DNA of 64,000 nt from Parus major (lineage: Eukaryota; Chordata; Aves; Passeriformes; Paridae), in NCBI RefSeq assembly GCF_001522545.3, contig NC_031783.1:8457433-8521432 (forward strand). Reading direction: 5' to 3'. Below, in pieces: positions 60,701 to 64,000 of this stretch. A program made the position numbers and the translations under genes. Positions within the stretch are counted from its first letter, which is position 1. Each line of letters begins with the position of its first letter. The notes beneath the pieces are model-generated. The model worked only from the letters and a program-made list of their open reading frames with translations. It did not search any database and was not told the origin of the DNA.

Positions 60701-62376
60701 GCAAGTATGTGCAGAACGTTCATTAAATGATTTTTCTTGTCTGGGCATGCAAGACTTTCCCCCATTTTAGAGACATACAAAGGCAAGCTTAGCCACAGAG
60801 TGCTTCTTGACAACTTCTTCACCTGATAATCCTGAGAGGCTCTTGCTCAGTTCCTAGGGGACTCGTGCTGAAATCAGAGCCTTTTTATTACATTACTATG
60901 GATATCTAAGCAGCCCCTAAGGAATTAATGAAGAGGAAACTACCTCCTATCCCTGCTGGCTGGGTCTCTTCAGGTCAGGACTGAGACTCATCAATGTTTT
61001 GGAGCACAGATACTTGCCTGTACTCTGCATCCTCTGTGGATAAATACAGGACTTAACTTTCCAGTTCTCTGAACTATTAGCCAATCAGCAAATTTTAATT
61101 ATAAGCCAGAAATGGGAAAAAAAACCCCCAAACCGAAACAACACAAAGCACATCAATACAGAGAGTGGTAATTACATGCATGCTGCTCAGAGGCAGGCTT
61201 CTCTTCATGTCTGATTAAAAAATTTTCTATGAAATAATTGCTAGAAGAAGGAATTACAGTGAACAAGCATTTAGAAACTGTAGATCATTACCTATTATTG
61301 CTGCTTGCCATTCCACACAGCACTTAAAATGTGTAGCTCTACACAGACACAAGCAAACTCTCTTTTATAACACCCTTAAAATACCAATTCACCTCAGCGC
61401 ATCAGAACTTCTTCCCGACTCATTCTGCCTGTCCTTGGGATCACTCTAAGTCGCTCTCAGGCTGGAGATGTTAAACCAGTGAGCAAGTCATGCTGTTTGC
61501 CCACCCGAGCTGTGCTGGGATGGCAGCTCTGCCCATTGTAACTACAGCAGCTCCCCTTGGTCCTGCGTGCCGAGGCATCTCACTGGCAGCAGCCACAGGC
61601 AGCCCCCTCCAGGAGGGAGCACCTGCTCAGTCCCTGTCTCAGCTAGGCAGCGCTGCCGATGTGATGCTCGTGTGGCATCTGCACGTTTGGAGCTGTGTGC
61701 TGGCAGTGGAGCCTCACAGCTGTTCACATCCAAGCCTGGGACATCCTTTCCCTCCTTATCTGTGCCGTCTCTAGCTTTTCTTGTTCCCATCACCTCTGTA
61801 ACATCTTTGTCCCCTTTTTAAGTAGGAAATTTTGCTCAGGATTATACACTCTGGAGGCTGGTGCCTGTCAGCTGGGACTTTCTTCCAAGCCTTGTACCTG
61901 CATTCAAGGGTCTCACTGTCAGCATTGCCATTGCCTTTGCAGTGCACTGACCTCAAGACTGGACTTTCTACCTCCTGTCCTGCTCCACCAGCCACGGGAA
62001 CAGGCTCACGAGTGTGACAACTCTCTGCTAAGCCCCTGACAGCTTGCTCCTTCCCCAGTCAGGTTCCGTAGTGGTAGCATGTCTCTTCCTAAAGCCAGCC
62101 CTGCCCCACGGAGTCGGGTGGCGATTTGGAGCAGAAAAATTCGGCAGCTACACTTGCACTCACTGCCGGCCCGGCAGGCGATCGGTGGAGACCCGGCAGT
62201 GTGGGTACCGCTCTGGTACTCACATGGACAAAACGACAGCGGCAGAAACTTCACCACAGCCTCACTCTGTATGTCAAGTTCAAAGTCAGGGTGCGCTAAG
62301 GCGGGGGGGAGGGCGAGAGCAGGCAGGGACAAACCGCGGCGAGGGAGGCAGCGCCGGGACGGCAGCACCCGGCGGG

Positions 62377-62447
62377 GGGATGCTGCTGTCCGGGAGATGC
62401 TGCTGCTGTACGAGAGATGCTGCTGTCCGGGAGATGCTGCTGTCCGA
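62377..62447. repeat. Four-unit tandem repeat (~17 bp) near the GPR139 donor
   Basis: Four consecutive units of the form GAGATGCTGCTGTCCGG (17, 20, 17 and 17 bases; the second carries an extra CTG and a changed end). They lie 108-178 bases inside intron 1, downstream of the donor. CTG-containing, GC-rich units of this kind are prone to length change. Confidence 0.85.
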
Positions 62448-62555
62448 ACCGGCCGCGCGGAGCCCGGGGCATCCCGAGGACACCGCGGGCGCTGCCCCCA
62501 TCCCGCACAGCGGGCAGGAGCCACTCCGCAGCCTCGCCCGTCCCGCGGCACTCAC

Positions 62556-62676
62556 CCGGCAGCCCGAGGCACAGCAGCAGGCTGTAGTAGACGACAGGTG
62601 CGTATCCCAAGCCGCAGCCATAGCGGTGGTGCGCCAGGAGCGAGCCGTTGTGGAGGTGGAGGTGGTTGTGCTCCAT
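62556..62676 (-). CDS. GPR139: GPR139 exon 1 (N-terminus and first half of TM1)
   Basis: This exon encodes residues 1-40 plus the first base of codon 41. It starts [12 protein letters not shown] and continues through a hydrophobic run ([13 protein letters not shown]) that is the first half of TM1. The family begins with MEH and has the same CLGLP end, so this ATG (62676-62674) is preferred. The frame stays open upstream into the gap with no stop, and position -3 is T, so context alone does not prove the start; +4 is G. The Asn10-Gly-Ser sequon is a likely extracellular glycosylation site. After CCG G (62559-62556) comes GTGAGT (62555-62550), a near-ideal donor. Joining G to CA of exon 2 gives GCA (Ala41), restoring LPANILTVI, so the junction is phase 1. 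The product is 351 residues; my recollection of the human protein is 353, the difference lying in the N-terminal tail. Confidence 0.95.
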
Positions 62677-62720
62677 GGACCCGCTGTCCCCGCTGCCGGC
62701 GCTCGCTCCGCCGCACGGGC

Positions 62721-63561
62721 NNNNNNNNNNNNNNNNNNNNNNNNNNNNNNNNNNNNNNNNNNNNNNNNNNNNNNNNNNNNNNNNNNNNNNNNNNNNNNNN
62801 NNNNNNNNNNNNNNNNNNNNNNNNNNNNNNNNNNNNNNNNNNNNNNNNNNNNNNNNNNNNNNNNNNNNNNNNNNNNNNNNNNNNNNNNNNNNNNNNNNNN
62901 NNNNNNNNNNNNNNNNNNNNNNNNNNNNNNNNNNNNNNNNNNNNNNNNNNNNNNNNNNNNNNNNNNNNNNNNNNNNNNNNNNNNNNNNNNNNNNNNNNNN
63001 NNNNNNNNNNNNNNNNNNNNNNNNNNNNNNNNNNNNNNNNNNNNNNNNNNNNNNNNNNNNNNNNNNNNNNNNNNNNNNNNNNNNNNNNNNNNNNNNNNNN
63101 NNNNNNNNNNNNNNNNNNNNNNNNNNNNNNNNNNNNNNNNNNNNNNNNNNNNNNNNNNNNNNNNNNNNNNNNNNNNNNNNNNNNNNNNNNNNNNNNNNNN
63201 NNNNNNNNNNNNNNNNNNNNNNNNNNNNNNNNNNNNNNNNNNNNNNNNNNNNNNNNNNNNNNNNNNNNNNNNNNNNNNNNNNNNNNNNNNNNNNNNNNNN
63301 NNNNNNNNNNNNNNNNNNNNNNNNNNNNNNNNNNNNNNNNNNNNNNNNNNNNNNNNNNNNNNNNNNNNNNNNNNNNNNNNNNNNNNNNNNNNNNNNNNNN
63401 NNNNNNNNNNNNNNNNNNNNNNNNNNNNNNNNNNNNNNNNNNNNNNNNNNNNNNNNNNNNNNNNNNNNNNNNNNNNNNNNNNNNNNNNNNNNNNNNNNNN
63501 NNNNNNNNNNNNNNNNNNNNNNNNNNNNNNNNNNNNNNNNNNNNNNNNNNNNNNNNNNNNN
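62721..63561. other. Assembly gap (841 N)
   Basis: An unbroken run of N immediately upstream of GPR139 exon 1, with CpG-rich sequence on its left side. This is typical of a GC-rich promoter that failed to assemble. Any open frame that crosses it is an artefact. Confidence 1.
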
Positions 63562-64000
63562 GCTCCCGCAGGACAATGCTGAAGGGAAATCAGAATTTTT
63601 AAAACCTTCTTCACCCTTCATTCCTTAAGGCTTTTGTATGTCACTACATAGTCCCAGGCATAACCAATAAAAGGATTTAGATTTAGGCTTGTTAGGTTAG
63701 GGTGGTGCAGCCCTGTCCTTTGTGCTACTGAGTGGGCTGGTCAGGTACATTGATATGTCCAGGAGGTCATGGTTTAGTGATAAAAGAGATATTTCATTAC
63801 AGTGCATGCCTACTCAGCTGGAAAGAAGATGCCTTTTCACCCAAAGTGTGTAGGGTTGAGCCCCACAGACCAGCACTGTGTGTTGGAAGAACCCCCTGGG
63901 TTTCTGAGGCTGCCAGGGCAAACCAAGAGGGATGTACACGTGCAATGTGTGTGAGGCTGCTCAAGGAGGTGTGTCTGATGGGATGCACACAAGATACAGT
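63562..64000. other. Upstream flank beyond the gap, no gene seen
   Basis: AT-moderate sequence with no open frame of interest, no splice-site pair and no recognisable repeat. It lies upstream of GPR139 and would carry distal promoter elements at most. Confidence 0.6.

Larger units (their letters stand above)
62280..62720 (-). promoter_or_regulatory. GPR139: CpG island at the 5' end of GPR139 (truncated by gap)
   Basis: A GC-rich, CpG-dense stretch covers exon 1 and the start of intron 1 and continues up to the run of N. CpGs are frequent here but rare in the rest of the intron. This is the expected CpG-island promoter of the receptor gene. The transcription start and most of the 5' UTR are probably inside the missing sequence, since only 44 bases remain between the ATG and the gap. 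Confidence 0.75.

Noticed and set aside
62044..63602. Long open frames (over 300 codons) on both strands around 62-63.6 kb
   Set aside because: Most of their length is N from the assembly gap. The only real coding part is GPR139 exon 1 on the minus strand.

Overview
The window looks like vertebrate nuclear DNA, most likely from a bird. It holds one certain protein gene with a vertebrate-type intron. Interspersed repeats are sparse, and the few recognisable ones are CR1-type LINE 3' tails (ATTCTATG-type ends), with no primate or rodent SINEs seen. The species cannot be named from the sequence; a songbird-like genome is a guess.

The only gene I can prove is GPR139 on the minus strand, an orphan-class rhodopsin-family receptor that responds to L-Trp and L-Phe. 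It has two coding exons. Exon 1 (62676 down to 62556) encodes the N-terminus and the start of TM1. Exon 2 (49997 down to 49063) encodes everything else. They are separated by a 12,558-bp phase-1 intron with a GTGAGT donor and a pyrimidine-tract/CAG acceptor. The joined product is 351 residues. Its CpG-rich promoter and 5' UTR run into an 841-base assembly gap (62721-63561). The 3' UTR may extend to a strong poly(A) site near 45.6 kb.

At the left edge a 1.45-kb CpG island (about 3350-4800) is almost certainly a promoter. In other vertebrates the gene beyond the 3' end of GPR139 is GPRC5B, in the same orientation. The island would therefore fit the 5' end of GPRC5B transcribed leftward out of the window. 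No GPRC5B coding sequence is present here, so this rests on synteny.

The roughly 40 kb between the island and the GPR139 3' end is a gene desert. It contains a 23-bp minisatellite with higher-order structure (5205-5404), a 10-bp tandem array (21556-21615), a 19-bp tandem array (44238-44340), CR1 relics, and a dispersed ~120-bp repeat pair (18.86 and 20.77 kb). A minus-strand frame interrupted by a single stop (20.78-21.69 kb) shows weak immunoglobulin-like motifs. There are also isolated CpG clusters, and several AT-rich, homeodomain/POU-motif-rich segments (30.4, 32.1, 33.9, 36.6 and 37.1 kb) that are candidate conserved enhancers for the flanking neural genes. I did not find a clearly new biological system; the best leads are the near-open frame with its linked repeat and the candidate enhancer blocks.
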